From contig OX377204.1 in assembly GCA_947396885.1 (NCBI GenBank), forward strand, positions 25,427,706-25,491,705: a stretch of DNA of 64,000 bases, written 5' to 3'. The notes beneath the pieces were generated by a model, which was given only the letters and a program-made list of their open reading frames with translations, searched no databases and had not been told where the DNA came from. The stretch's first letter is position 1, and each line of letters starts with the position of its first letter. The DNA is from Heligmosomoides polygyrus polygyrus (taxonomy: Eukaryota > Nematoda > Chromadorea > Rhabditida > Heligmosomidae). The position numbers and the translations under genes are program-made. This document shows positions 1-11,020 of the stretch, piece by piece.

Positions 1-278
1 AGCTTCCCGTCTGTATTTTTCTACTCATGGTTATCCTTCATTGAAATGACAATGAGTTTGTTTCCCATTATTTCTTCTGGCTACTACTTTTTCTGTTCTG
101 ACCTGGTTGCTAGTCTCTTGGACTGCTTATAATACACAAATATTGAACTCAAATGTGATATCTGAATATGTGATATCTTTCTGAATGTTCCATACTACGT
201 TACTGAAGGTATAGCTCCTGTAGATCAATCCGTGCTCTTCAAAGTATTTGACTAAATAATTTATGATTAATTAATTTA

Positions 279-1351
279 ATTTCCACGTTGTTTTATATTT
301 CTGCTCTTGAAGTGCTTATTGAAGTATGTCGAAGGAGCGATTCCGGACGATATCTTATATTAACTTCAACCTGGGACAACCGGCAGCCGATGCAGCTGGT
401 CAAGTCAATCAACTGTGGGGGCCCAATAGTGCTGGAGAAAGCACTTTGCCCCAGTGGTTCAGTAAATTTCGGACGGGAGATTGCAGCTTCGAAGATGACC
501 CCCGTAGCGGTCGACCTAGAGCAATCCAGTACGACGAGGGAAAGAGCTAGACGTTAGTAAAACTGCTGCTAAGGATGCTTTGAAACGCCTTGTGAAGGTG
601 GGAAAGCTCGAAAAGTGGGTGCCCCACGACTTGAGTGAGCGGCGAAAATTGTCACTCTACGATATTTGTTCTTTTCTATTTGACGCACCAAAACCGACCC
701 GTTTCTGGATGGAGTCATCACTTATGATGAACAGTGGATTCTATGTGATAACAGGAAATGTTCCGGACAGTGGTTGGACGCCGGCGAACCCCTTAGGCAT
801 TTCCAAAGAGCATTTCCAAAAAAAGGTAATGGTCACTGTGTGGTGGTCGGCGGCTAGTGTGATCCATTACAGCTTTTTGGCACCAGGCCGAATGATCACA
901 GCGGAATCCTACTGTAAGGAAATCGACGAAATGCACCGAAAGTTGCGTCAACTTCAGCCAGAAGGCACTGGTTAACAGAAGGGGCCCGATTCTTTTGCAC
1001 GATAACGCCCCGCCCGCACGTTTCACAAATCGCTATTCGAAAAATGAATGAATGAAGGGTTGAAGTTCTGCCTCATTCGCCATATTCTGCAGACCTCCCA
1101 CCAACCGACTACCACTTTTTCAAATACTTCCAGAACCTTCTCGCTGGTAAAACCTTCGCCAATCAGAACCAAGCCAAAGCAGATTTCGTGGATTTTGTCG
1201 AATCTCGACCACCTGATTTTTTCGCTGAGGTGGCCCGTTGGCAAAAGTGTGCTGAACGGTGCGTATTTCGACTAAATCCGATAAGATTTGAGAAAGTTAT
1301 GGCGGTTCAAAGTGAAGTTCTCAAAACGCTGAGAACTTTCCGGGCAAATTA
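279..1351 (+). mobile_element. Decayed mariner (DD34D) element, copy 1
   Basis: Remains of a mariner transposon in the same family as the copy at 39856-41116. The N-terminal helix-turn-helix part starts at the ATG at 326 (MSKERFRTISYINFNLG) and includes the conserved WFSKFRTGD and RSGRP stretches up to about 520. Frameshifts and stops follow. The catalytic part resumes at 580-975 (KVMVTVWW, then YCKEIDEMHRKLRQLQ) and the second Asp region is readable near 1000 (LHDNAP). The Asp of the usual DEKW motif is replaced (LMMNSGF), so this copy cannot be active. The right terminal repeat is visible at about 1320-1351 (GAGAACTTTCCGGGCAA), matching the right end of copy 2. The left terminal repeat is missing: similarity to copy 2 starts only around 279. 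Family assignment is firm; exact ends are approximate. Confidence 0.8.
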
Positions 1352-2640
1352 ATAGATTCTTCTTGCTTAAGAATTGCGATTGCTTATGCTAAAGTAGCTT
1401 AGAAATTTGAGTGCCGAGATGGCTGAAAGCTTTTATCCTACTTCATACAGCACATAGACTCTTTACGCTCTGAGGATACGTTATGAAGAGGAAATTCCAG
1501 CGCATTGCCACCAATCTGTCTAACAGGTTCGGAGTTTAAGCAGCGGATAGTGGTGATCTCTAAAAGATCCGATATCCGTTGCCTCCTAACTGCACTGCAA
1601 CTCAATGGTGATGAAATCAGGATTGACGCCAATTTTCGTGTAGATGCTGGAGTTCCACTGAAGTGTGACAAATGAGGAGCTCTTTCTATTGACCCAACAA
1701 TTTTCGCAGAGCAGGACAATCATTCTCTTCTTACTAGGTTCGTATCTGGCTAATTCTGAATAATGAACACATCGGCATAAGCGTTGGATAATTATGCTAG
1801 GCTTAGCACTAGATCAAAGATGTTTACCAACTCAAGCTAATTATCTACATGGACATCTCCCTAACGAATGCACACAGCTTTTGTTCTCATCTTACATACT
1901 CAGGTTTCTTGATTGCTACTACTGTATCGTTACTGGCGGTATGCTACGCTTTATGACTTTAGCTTCAACCTAAACATCAATTCTAGTAAATCTAAAATTT
2001 ATCTATTATAGATTCAGCGCAAGTGGGACATTTTCCTTTGTCATCATGGGGAAGAAAACTGAGAATCTTGGCCGGAGCGATTCTATTTGCTCCTCCAAAA
2101 AAAAATCCGTCTAAATGCAGCCATTAACTGTATCAATCAAGTTGAAAGTACTGAAGGGTATAATTTGAAGCTGAGAACTCTTTACAATTTTGGAGCATGA
2201 ATAGCTGCGTCATGTCATGCCAATTTGAACATGCGCTTTGCTTGACTGCTGTCTATTAATATTGATGACTTTAGAATGAGCCCTAAATATCTGCTTCAGG
2301 TAACAAGGTAACATTGTAGATCACACGATAAGAAAAAAGACCTTGTAGATATGGCTGCGGTCGTAGTAGCATTCGTTCTTAGCACTGATATTCGAACATC
2401 TGAGCATGACCAAGGCTCATTAGCTCCTTCAACTTCTGGCCAATGTTTCAGAACCAAATTCAAGTTAAATTTTAAAACTATGCTAGTGTAGCTAATAGCT
2501 CATTCATTTCGATCGGCCCTACTACAGTGACAATCACTAGTCCATGCACACTTATTGATTTCGTAAAATCGATTGCATACATGTTTTCATGCAAATACTC
2601 GAAATCATTGAAATAGACTAGGTGTGGATGTTGCGCTCGG
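1352..2640. other. Low-information stretch with one possible exon
   Basis: No repeat or gene was recognised apart from the possible exon at 1527-1675. The sequence is AT-rich with many stops in all frames. Confidence 0.4.
1527..1675 (+). pseudogene. Possible terminal exon, unknown product
   Basis: Starting after an AG at 1525-1526 (context TCTAACAG) one frame stays open for about 49 codons to a TGA at 1673. The product includes EFKQRIVVISKRSDIRC and ends GVPLKCDK, with mixed charged and hydrophobic residues as in real protein. I do not recognise a family. There is no convincing upstream exon: the preceding frame (MKRKFQRIATNLSNRFGV) stops at 1538. It could be a gene relic or chance. Confidence 0.22.
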
Positions 2641-2647
2641 TTAAACA

Positions 2648-2725
2648 GCGCCGGTGGTGTAATGACGTAGAGCATTACTGCCCGCCCGGTCAGAGGGAGC
2701 TGCGAGTTCCAGTCCCGACCGGCGC
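2648..2725 (+). repeat. tRNA-like sequence (tRNA pseudogene or SINE head)
   Basis: A perfect 7-bp acceptor-like stem pairs 2648-2654 (GCGCCGG) with 2719-2725 (CCGGCGC). An A-box-like stretch (TGGTGTAATGACGTAGAGC) and a B-box-like stretch (GAGTTCCAGTCCC) lie in the right places and a four-pair D stem with wobbles can be drawn. The T stem has only three of five pairs, the T loop has C at the purine position, and the anticodon arm is irregular with a six-base loop. It is therefore not a working tRNA. The following 25 bases (GTTTTGATCGTAACA...) reappear near 22213, which suggests a repeat family with a tRNA-like head. Confidence 0.5.
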
Positions 2726-2729
2726 TTGA

Positions 2730-4315
2730 AGTTTTGATCGTAACAAAACATCATTGAAATAGATTATTAATTAGAAAATATACCGTGATGTTTAAAGCCG
2801 TAGTAACCTAAACAAAATATCATCAACAAAATTTGGACAGGAAGTTACTGTGAGCTAACACGTCACAAATTGGTTTGAGCTTGATTGACTAAGATAAACT
2901 GCATAAAGTTTTTCATCAAGGAGCACCTAAACACATTACGTCATAATTTACCAGATAATTGCTAGATCTGCTTCAATTTCCGTAATAAATTTTATTCTAT
3001 TCTTAGCCGCAATTGTTATTGGGGCTTCTTTCTCCGGCCTGGTTGTCCAGAAGCTTTCACCATTTCATTTTCAAAAACTATGCAATATTAAGGACGGGAT
3101 ACTTGGTACACAGCGTGTAGTTGCTTACTTCGCTATAAAAATTAAATGTACGCCCAGTTTGTATTTGTGCCAATTTTTTCTCCCATTTTTGTGGGCCCTT
3201 CGGGTGAACGCAAAAGCATCGCTGTAATGTATCGCTGACAACCGCATTTGCATTGCTATGCAAAAGATATCAAAGAATTCCGATCAACACTAGCCAAAAT
3301 TATATCGTATAAGATGAAAACTAACCTGAGAGCACAGCACTTTGGCGTGAAATATACGTCGACTATTGATTTGAAATATTCGGCTAATTCTGTGGTATAT
3401 TCAGTTCAATTCAACTTAATAATAGGAAGCTTTGAGGATGATCGTGTATGACTTGCAAAACATTTAAGTACACTAGAATTGTGTAAGGCACCATAAATGT
3501 CATAGAAGATAGCTGGCAAGGTCCTTACCATGAGAAACAGTTAAAGGAATCTTACTGCAGAAATGTTCTAACGTCAACCCAATTACTAGAAACAACATCC
3601 ATTTATTCGGACTTTTCACAAGCCACTTTTTTGCACGACGATGTTCCTATGGTTAATGTTAATCAATCAGTTTATTAAGTGTTCGTCAGAGGTAATGAGC
3701 GGCGAAAGTGGTATTGCATTGACATTCTACAAGCTTTCTTGTGCGGAGTTTTATGGACGTCGAACTTTGCAATGCAAATACCGGAGAGGCCTGTTAGCGT
3801 TACTGTTTTTGGCCTAATTACAACAGGGTTAGCTAATCGGATTATGTCGTGTGCGGGCGAAGCAAAGGCAACACCCTGGCCGGACTGCCAGAAGGGATAG
3901 GACAAGACTTTTCAGGTGGCCTCGAATCGCCTTACGGTGTACTCCCAGTCTACCGAATGCAAGCTTCGGTTGCCGCACCGATACGGGTACAATCCGCGCA
4001 GAAGCGAACACACCAACGCACTCTGAGCCCGGACATGTCACCCCCCACACAGAAGCCTACACAGAAGGTATGAGCCGATCAGACGTAGCAGGAGCAAGGA
4101 GCCATCTGTGCATCCTACCTCAGTCTTTCGGCGGTACAAGGCTACAACTGGTAGGCGACTCATTCCCTTTACCCTGGGGTGTACCACGAGAGCGTCTGTC
4201 AAGTGACCTGAGATCCCTCTTATCAATAAGGACCAAAGATTTGGAAAACTGGGTTGAAATTTCACATTTTTGCAGTGAACCAGCGCTTTATGAGGCCAAA
4301 CGATAAAGAATAAAG
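2730..4315. other. Stretch without recognised genes
   Basis: No gene or repeat was identified with confidence. Near 3850-4310 several frames are open on both strands because the local GC is higher. One of them (3851-4306) contains VPRERLSSDLRSLL, resembling a segment near 24.35 kb, so part of it may be an old coding relic. Confidence 0.35.
4141..4310 (+). pseudogene. Coding relic, unknown family (partner near 24.35 kb)
   Basis: The plus-strand frame reads GVPRERLSSDLRSLLS before running on into low-complexity sequence and ending at 4306. The segment near 24340 reads YPRERLSDALEEALLTLP and ends at a stop. The shared PRERLS core with similar downstream spacing suggests both derive from the same unidentified coding sequence, perhaps a retroelement or gene family. 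No domain was recognised. Confidence 0.2.
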
Positions 4316-4317
4316 AA

Positions 4318-4385
4318 GCGTCAGTCAGCTCCTTTTAAGATGCGCCACGCATTCTACTTCTACGGGGTGTAGTGGAGGTAGGAGG
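4318..4385 (-). repeat. tRNA-derived SINE, 3' end fragment
   Basis: Contains the reverse complement of the SINE 3' region (GATGCGCCACGCATTCTACT) followed by the degenerate CGGGGTGTAGTGGAGG. The 5' part is absent. Confidence 0.7.
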
Positions 4386-4389
4386 TTAT

Positions 4390-5735
4390 CAGGTGGTGCG
4401 GGTTACCGTCTCACCTGACGCTCGATTTTAGTTGCTCATTTTCCTTGAATAAACAAGACGTCGTTGAAACAGTTTACAACATCAGTAGCAGTCAATTTAA
4501 GCTTAAATAAGACGATGCGAATCATTTCTATCAAGATTGGTGGTGGATTTACTAGTTGTTTATGTTCACCCCGATAAGCGGGTGATTGGTACTGCGGGGT
4601 GTGGTAGTGGAGGCAACTTTTAATTTAAATTTGGCCTATACAATGACCGACAGTGTTCAGTCGATGTACAATTCAGTGCTTCCCGGGCAGATTCAAAGGA
4701 GACCTTGAATAATTCTTGCTGAACGCCTGTTCTCTATAGCTTTTTTTGCCATTCCCACATTACTAACTGATAGGTTGCACTTTTGCATATGTGACACTCA
4801 TGTCGGCCAAACTTTTCCTCACACTCCCTCTCCTTCCATTCCCACGGATCAACGATTCTAGCGATCTCAAACATATCAGCAAGAAAGCTTCCATACGCGT
4901 TCTGTTTTCTCTCTTGGACATTTTAAAACGACATCTGGCAGCCGCGACCAGTTCTGCTGGAAATGTCTTTGTCCCCTGACCTTAGATTCCTCGTAGATGA
5001 CTCATGTCAGTGCAAAGGCGCCACTCGGGTTGGATGTGTATGCTCATATGTCACTGCTCGTCGACTGATCGCTCTGTTCAGCGCGATAATGAGCAGTCTT
5101 TTCGCTTAGGTGCTTCAGATTAGTTCCCGCCTCTTAGAGGATGTGCGTAGACCGTGGTCGAAAATCTCATAGCCGGGTTAGAAAACAGTGTGGCTCACCT
5201 AGGTGCTTCCAGAAGGAAGTTTTTGGCTCTATTGTTTCAGTGCATATTCATCATGCTATCTCTTGTCGGTGCGATGCTTTCCTTTCAAGTATGGTGTTCA
5301 TTTTTCGCTCGTTTTTTTCGTTCTGCCAGAGAAATTTTAGAACTTGATAATCCTTTTCTAGGCACCAATATTTACTCAGATATTCATTACCGCACAAAGC
5401 GTAGCCGGCAGAGCAGTTGACTCTCTCGTTTACCCTACGATTAAGGATTGAGGTTCGGGTCTCATCCAAAGAAGCCAACTCTCTTGGAGGTAAATGAGTT
5501 GTAGGACTTTCGTGGGAAGTATGGAGCACTGACCTGCGCATCAGCTCGCTTTTGCATATCATTGCATTGACCCAATTTGAACAACAGCCTTATTAGAAAT
5601 GATTTTTATTGTTTTGCTTGACCAGCGAGCGTCTGATATAGAGGACAGAAGCTGTCAAGAAAATGTATAACCGCGATTAGAACTCTTGCGCCAGGTGCGA
5701 CTCGGACTCTCGCCTTCTGCTTTCCGGTACCATTT
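4390..5735. other. Stretch without recognised genes
   Basis: AT-rich sequence. A T-rich frame at 5154-5420 gives a hydrophobic product (FLALLFQCIFIMLSLVGAML), but the opposite strand is equally open and there are no splice signals, so no gene is called. Confidence 0.35.
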
Positions 5736-5737
5736 AG

Positions 5738-5800
5738 AATTATAATGCGTGGCGCATCCCGCTAAAGGGTTGGAGGACGCCGCCCTTTGTGCTTTTTAGA
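5738..5800 (+). repeat. tRNA-derived SINE, 3' end fragment
   Basis: Reads ATAATGCGTGGCGCATCCCG and then GGACGCCGCCCTTTGTG, the 3' terminal part of the SINE in plus orientation. Confidence 0.65.
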
Positions 5801-6219
5801 ATTTACGTAAACAAAAGGATAACTAAATGAATTGCAATCCCATTGTGCTAACTTGTGTAAATCCGTATCCGCTGCTCCAGCGCCGCTGCGAGTTTACATC
5901 AGTTTCTGCCGGTGATCCGTGGCACATTCTGTCGACCTGGGAGGATGCTGTTTCTCATGACTGGGATCCAACCTACACCTGGATTTCAGCTGTAAAATTT
6001 GTGACTCACGATGGAATAACGAGCGCATGTTGGCTGTGCCATACTGATCAGAGGAGAAGTGAGAGCGCAAATGTAACAATCAGAGAACAAAACTGATTAT
6101 TACTCGCATGCCTTTAGGCGAACAAATTTTCTTTCACTATTCTTCTTTGAGCTGTTGATGCATCTCTTTAAGCCTTTTTTACTTACAATTCTTAACACCT
6201 GCCTCCCTTTTAATTGCAG

Positions 6220-6474
6220 GAGAAGGCACTGCAAACGGCTCTCTCAATAGCAGCTGCCGAAGCCACCCACTATGTCACCGCTCCTCATCCAACAAGAAAA
6301 AATCGAGGTATTCGCCCGGCAGTGTATCAAGCCCAGTGTTTACAGTCGCTTCCCAGTGACACATATAGGACTGTTCCGATGATTCTCATTGGACAGATTG
6401 AGCGCTCCCAGTTGTTCTTTGAGAGCATTTTTAACTTGCTGGACACTCCGATCCCTATCATACTTGTCGTTTGA
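6220..6474 (+). CDS. Putative terminal exon of an unknown gene
   Basis: A good nematode-style acceptor (pyrimidine-rich CCTCCCTTTTAATTGCAG ending at 6219) precedes an open frame of 84 codons ending at 6474. The product begins EKALQTALSIAAAEATHYV and ends LLDTPIPIILVV. Composition is protein-like. I recognise no domain. Upstream, 5827-6096 is also open on the plus strand (contains DPWHILSTWEDAVSHDWDP) and might be another exon, but I could not find a phase-consistent junction. This is an inference from the splice signal and open frame only. Confidence 0.3.
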   Translation, partial: EKALQTALSIAAAEATHYVTAPHPTRKNRGIRPAVYQAQCLQSLPSDTYRTVPMILIGQIERSQLFFESIFNLLDTPIPIILVV

Positions 6475-7630
6475 GGTGCAGCAAAATGGCTTATAGCGTC
6501 ATAAGTTGTTTGGTTAAAACTACTCTACGACGACTTGTCTCTACAGCCTGAATAAGAGGGATGTACCCTATCTTCACTCTTAGAGGAGAGGAGGGAGTAA
6601 CAGGGAGTGGCGGATTTTAACAGAAAATTTCTTGGGCGACTGTTGTGTCTAGCGCCACCCGTTGCTGGCTGCCACGTTGCGGTCCATCATTGCATTCGCT
6701 TCATTTCATGCCTTCGTCTCACGCGCTTTCTATTCATTTTCGCGTACCAACCATACGTAAGGGGACCACATCCTTCTCAAATGCAGCACGAAGAATTCTT
6801 TCGTATCTGCTATCGAGCTTGGACTTTTAACAGCGTCTGCTTGCCGAGACCAGTTCTTGTGGAAGTGGTCTATGTCCGAAAATTGTGAAATTAAATCTCT
6901 CAGTCGGATTATCAGACTTTGATAAAAAGATTTGGTTGTGTGTCTACGTGCAAAAGTTATGACAGCTAGAACGATTGGTAAAAGATGATACTTGCACGCC
7001 TTTCTTTAGCTCTTCAGAAGAACCAGACATCAAAAGTATCTTAAGGCAGCTGAAGTCAGGCTTCTGACAATTTCTGTCTTTGATTTCTTAACATCTCTCT
7101 TCTGCGAAGTAAATAATTCACCTATGTGGAATTTATTTCTTTTGATTTATGATTTGCGCTGTACCCTGGTGGCTATGTTCATACAGGGAGCTTATGCGGC
7201 TTACGTTAATTTTCTACTATTTCTTTTGAGCTTGTGTAGTTTTAACGTTTTTACTACAGCATCATTCCCCATATATGTAGAATTAAATCACGCAAACTTG
7301 TGCAATTTTGAAAATTCATTTTCTATGAGCGCAATATCAAGACTAAGTGTAACGCAGCAACGGCTCATCCAGGATAGGGATGGCAGGGATTAAAGCTGGT
7401 TTCTGCTTGCTTCATGCCAACGTCGTTTGAAAGCGACTTCCTTATCCCTATGGAGTCACCCAGTTCTAGTAATGTACATACATATGCCAATCTCTGTACT
7501 TTCGCGATCGAAATTACTTGTTTGCAAAAAAATGCAATTAACCTGCAAACTATCCTTGAACCAAACAGCTTATTTGTTTAGATTCAACCTTGTTCCAGGT
7601 ATATTGATTTACTGCTAGTACCCCATTGTG
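6475..7630. other. Stretch without recognised genes
   Basis: No supported gene. A T-rich open frame at 7124-7393 is hydrophobic but may only reflect base composition. The segment 6717-6888 shows short similarity to 4817-4987 (both contain GAGACCAGTTCT or CGACCAGTTCT contexts), possibly an old duplicated repeat. Confidence 0.3.
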
Positions 7631-7636
7631 AAGGGG

Positions 7637-7865
7637 AGTGTGTAGCGCAGTCCAAGGAGATGCCCGATATGGCGTGCACCCGATACCAAGTTCTTGGTTT
7701 GAGACCTGCCAAACCTATCTCTTCGAAGTCGATGAGTTGGTGTGTTATCCTTTAGGAAGGAAGGAAGGATAGACATACTGGCTGGACCATCGGCTGCCCA
7801 CATGCACCAAACGGACACTCAACTTGACTCGACGACATCCTGTAGAACTGTAGTTCGTGGTGTTG
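7637..7865 (+). repeat. tRNA-derived SINE, near full length, diverged
   Basis: The A-box region TGTAGCGCAGTCC is followed by GCGTGCACCCGATACC, the family's 5' signature. The middle part (GGCTGGACCATCGGCTGCCC) and 3' part (CGACGACATCCTGTAGAACT) are recognisable. Confidence 0.75.
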
Positions 7866-7869
7866 TCCT

Positions 7870-8560
7870 TCTGAAAAACCCATTTAACCTTGCGCAGTCG
7901 TAGTTCGGTTTTATCATGTTTTAAACGTTGTACTCCCGCGTTAGTAATCTTTGATACTGCATTTGTAGAAAAAAGAAAAGTCGGCTTTAATCTAACAAAC
8001 TAAGTCTGGTCTAATCTCTAATCTCGCTGTGGCTTGCGTAACGCATTCTGTAGGATTCGCTTTCGCACGGACAATTTGTATGTGAATTTTGAAAAAAGCT
8101 ATTCCATGAATTGGCTAGTTAGTGTTTTACCCTTCCCAGGAAAGTTTGGTCGGCCTAGTAGTCTTGGTGAGCCCTTATCTTCAAACCCTGATTCGTGGTA
8201 GACGGTAGTCAACTACATAGATACTTTGCCGACTGTGCTATATGCGGTGATAAATATGTATATGTATTTAAGGGTATTTATTTAATGGTGTCATATATGT
8301 ATTTAAGGGTGAGCGCACTTAAATCCTAATATTCGGTCGACAAAATTAACGAGCGAAAGAGTTGTACCGCGAGAATGGGCGTTCGCAGCTCAGCTTTCAA
8401 TTTCTAGAAGAAATTCGAGAATTCAGATTTATTGTGTCAAATGTCAAACAAAAACAGTAGCCGCAATTAGTCGAAAAACAAACATTGAGCTGGTAAGGAT
8501 GATTCTAGAGACAACAGTTTATGACGGCATTATTCTACATCCTTTGCGAGATTACCCTTT
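7870..8560. other. Stretch without recognised genes
   Basis: AT-rich. Near 8258-8310 a short duplicated motif (TATGTATTTAAGGGT, two copies) is seen. Nothing else was recognised. Confidence 0.4.
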
Positions 8561-8618
8561 CCTTCACTGAGTGAGATTCTCGAGAGAGAAGCCGCTTTTT
8601 GTGAGTGTATTCCCACGT

Positions 8619-8762
8619 TCAGCTGCTCGAAATGTCTTGACTCCCACTCGCCTGGCTTTCCCTGGCACTACAGACTGCAGAGAATTTTTTCGGAAGCCCT
8701 TCCATTACCTCTCCCACGTCTTCGAATTCTGTTTCGTTAGTCACCTCACGACAATTCGCCAT
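8619..8762 (-). CDS. Small open frame or first exon, unknown product
   Basis: On the minus strand an ATG in a good context (CGAAAATGG) opens a 47-codon frame beginning MANCREVTNETEFEDVGE and ending at a TGA at 8621. Composition is acidic and protein-like. A GTAATG donor-like sequence follows codon 18, so this could be a first exon. No homologue is recognised. Further minus-strand open pieces lie at 8950-9420 (one begins MKVDEGHSTEASS), but they are interrupted by stops and I could not join them. Confidence 0.2.
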   Translation of the reverse strand: MANCREVTNETEFEDVGEVMEGLPKKFSAVCSARESQASGSQDISSS

Positions 8763-9462
8763 TTTCGATAATTTTTTACCTAATATCTATCGAAGAAGGC
8801 AGCCCTGTCTGTAAATCAAACAACGCCAGCCGCCGTCTCATACTTTTTAACGTTATTATATGCTTTCTATTTTTATATATTATTGCCTTATATTGTTTCT
8901 TAAAGAAGAAAAAGAAGATTGCCTTGTATTTTTCCGTTCATATTTTTGGACATTCAATAAAAAAGCCGTAACGAGGCAGCATCCCCATGATATATACGCT
9001 TTGATAGCACTTTTCCATCAGTTTCTGTCGCTTTGCGGTGACCTTGAGCGGAAGTTTGACCCGAAGGCGGCCGACTATTCCCAGGGAGTCTCGCTGAAAA
9101 CCTTGATGTGAGGCGGTTTTTCTCCGAGATTCAATATAGTGGCTTGTCCTGGTCCCGCAGGGACTGCCGCAATAGCTCTGACGCAGGCACACACATCACG
9201 CCGGAGACCACACTGCTCGCCTCAGTGCTGTGCCCTTCGTCCACCTTCATTGCGTCTATTTTTATCGGTGAGAAAGGGCTCTTTCTGGCGAAGTATGCAT
9301 TGACCGGTCAGTGTTCATCCTGCAGATCTGGGGCGATTACACTCTTCTCGTCCTCCATTCGCTTTTGCTTTTCCGTATCGTTTTTTCACTCGTGGCTCTC
9401 TGATGCCGTCGTCATCGCTCACTGATAGATTGGGTCATTCAAAAAAAGCTTACCAGTTTCAG

Positions 9463-9521
9463 GTGAAATGACAACCGAGGTCAAGCACGCCAGATTTCCG
9501 AAAGACGCCCAAGCGCGACGG
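9463..9521 (+). CDS. Candidate first coding exon, unknown gene
   Basis: The acceptor TACCAGTTTCAG ends at 9462, an ATG follows at 9468, and after 18 codons (MTTEVKHARFPKDAQARR) comes a GTAAGC donor at 9522. Such an exon with an acceptor immediately upstream of the ATG is what a trans-spliced nematode first exon looks like. No downstream exon in matching phase was found with confidence. Confidence 0.25.
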
Positions 9522-9529
9522 GTAAGCCG

Positions 9530-10070
9530 GTTCTTCCAAGTTTTTATTTGATTCTTTTGGCGACGGCAATCACACAGCCAACACGAGGATGCTGGGCAGG
9601 CTACTAAGGCACTCCAGGGAAGCGAGGTGCTACCCCCTAATACGCAGAAATTTTTTATTTCATTTCGTTTTCATTTGTCTGATTTCAAGGTATACAATCT
9701 ATAATGTGGCTTTTGAAGCAGATTAGGCTTGGATTGCTTTTACTAAATGTGTAGAGGATACTCCGAAGCGTTGCAAACCCGATTCACACGAGATTGAACG
9801 TGGATTGCAAAAGAAACGAATTAAAAATGCTCTAGGAGCATTGTGATCTGCCTTATTTTTTCCATGAGGTAAGGTAACTTAGTGTTCAAAAAAGGTCTTC
9901 TGAAAATTTTTAAAACGAGTTTTTTCGAAGAAAGCTGCTTGACGCTACCAATAATAGGAACCGCTGCAATTGGGACGGCGAAGGTGCAAAGTGCGTAGGC
10001 GTGGTCGCTCAGATAGCCCATAGAAATAAAGCTTTTTTCTTTTTGTTTTCAAATATTTTTTGCTGAGTCC
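9530..10070. other. Stretch without recognised genes
   Basis: AT-rich, no repeat or open frame of interest seen. Confidence 0.4.
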
Positions 10071-10077
10071 ATTTATG

Positions 10078-10320
10078 TGGGCAATAGGTGGCACAGTTGG
10101 AGGAGGCGCCGACTGTAGCACGCCTACCAAGCTTCCCACCCAGTGTCGAAAAATAATTGCTACCAGATTTGTCTGGGAAGGACAATTTATTGAATTGTGG
10201 ATGTTAGACGTTTTGTTACCCTATGTAATACATATTCAACTTGCCTCCACGACGTTCCGTAGAAGTAGGAGCGCATTCCAAGAGGCAATGACTAACGACG
10301 TCCTTTATCCTCATCTTTTA
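10078..10320 (+). repeat. tRNA-derived SINE, internally shortened
   Basis: GTTGGAGGAGGCGCCGACTG marks the 5' part. The body (TACCAGATTTGTCTGGGAAG) and the 3' end (CGTTCCGTAGAAGTAGG, then GTCCTTTATCCTCAT) follow. Some of the B-box region is missing. Confidence 0.75.
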
Positions 10321-10482
10321 TTTATTTAGGCTATGCTTTACCTACACGTAGCCGTGCGGATTTCCAAAATTAGTCACTATCCGAAAAACGAAACAAGTCT
10401 ATAATCAGGACAAAAAGGGGCCATTAAAAAAGTTTCATGTTTTCATGTCCTAAAACCATCCTCCTAAACACGAAGCACTTGC

Positions 10483-10765
10483 GGCGCAGTCGGACGAGGT
10501 GCGGGATGTCGCGTGCACCCAATGCAAGGTTCTTGATTTCGATTTCCCGTGCAGGCTAACAAGTCTTCTATCCTTCCGAATTCGGTGATTTGGTGCCAAT
10601 GTCGTCCGGGCATGCTAAAACACTGGCTTGTACATCGGCTGCCTACCGCAATGCACCGTAAAGGCCAAAAGTGCTATCAAACTGCCTCCGCTACATCTCG
10701 TGGAAGAAGGATGCGCGTTGCATCTCGAAAAAAGGATTGGTTAATGCCGTCCTTTACACCTTATC
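10483..10765 (+). repeat. tRNA-derived SINE, near full length
   Basis: GGCGCAGTCGGACGAGG, GTCGCGTGCACCC and GGTTCTTGATTTCGATTTCC preserve A-box- and B-box-like segments. The body (CTGGCTTGTACATCGGCTGC) and tail (GCCGTCCTTTACACCTTATC) are present. Confidence 0.75.
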
Positions 10766-10980
10766 ATTTTTTCTTTGTCTTAAAACTAATGAAATCAGTA
10801 AAAATATAAATGTGGGTCAACCACGAGGGCTTGTGATCGTATCTCCGAGAACAAATCCTAAGCAGATCCTCAAGCCTGCTTCCTACACCTCCTTACGATG
10901 AAGTGGTGGAAAGGGCGCTTTATTTTCGAACTATTTTTCACAAGCTGCCCTTAGCTCGAGGGCAAAGCACATTTTTGATC

Positions 10981-10983
<3 letters not shown>

Positions 10984-11018
<35 letters not shown>
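10984..11018. repeat. (TA)n microsatellite
   Basis: About 17 uninterrupted AT dinucleotides. Confidence 0.95.

Positions 11019-11019
<1 letters not shown>

Positions 11020-11020
<1 letters not shown>

Noticed and set aside
2648..2725. Functional tRNA gene
   Set aside because: Acceptor stem is perfect but T stem, T loop and anticodon loop deviate too much.
3851..4306. 151-codon plus frame as a gene
   Set aside because: Overlaps three other open frames on both strands; only a short piece near the end looks coding, so it is called a relic.
10984..11018. CRISPR-like or regulatory repeat
   Set aside because: Simple TA microsatellite; no spacer structure anywhere in the window supports a CRISPR array.
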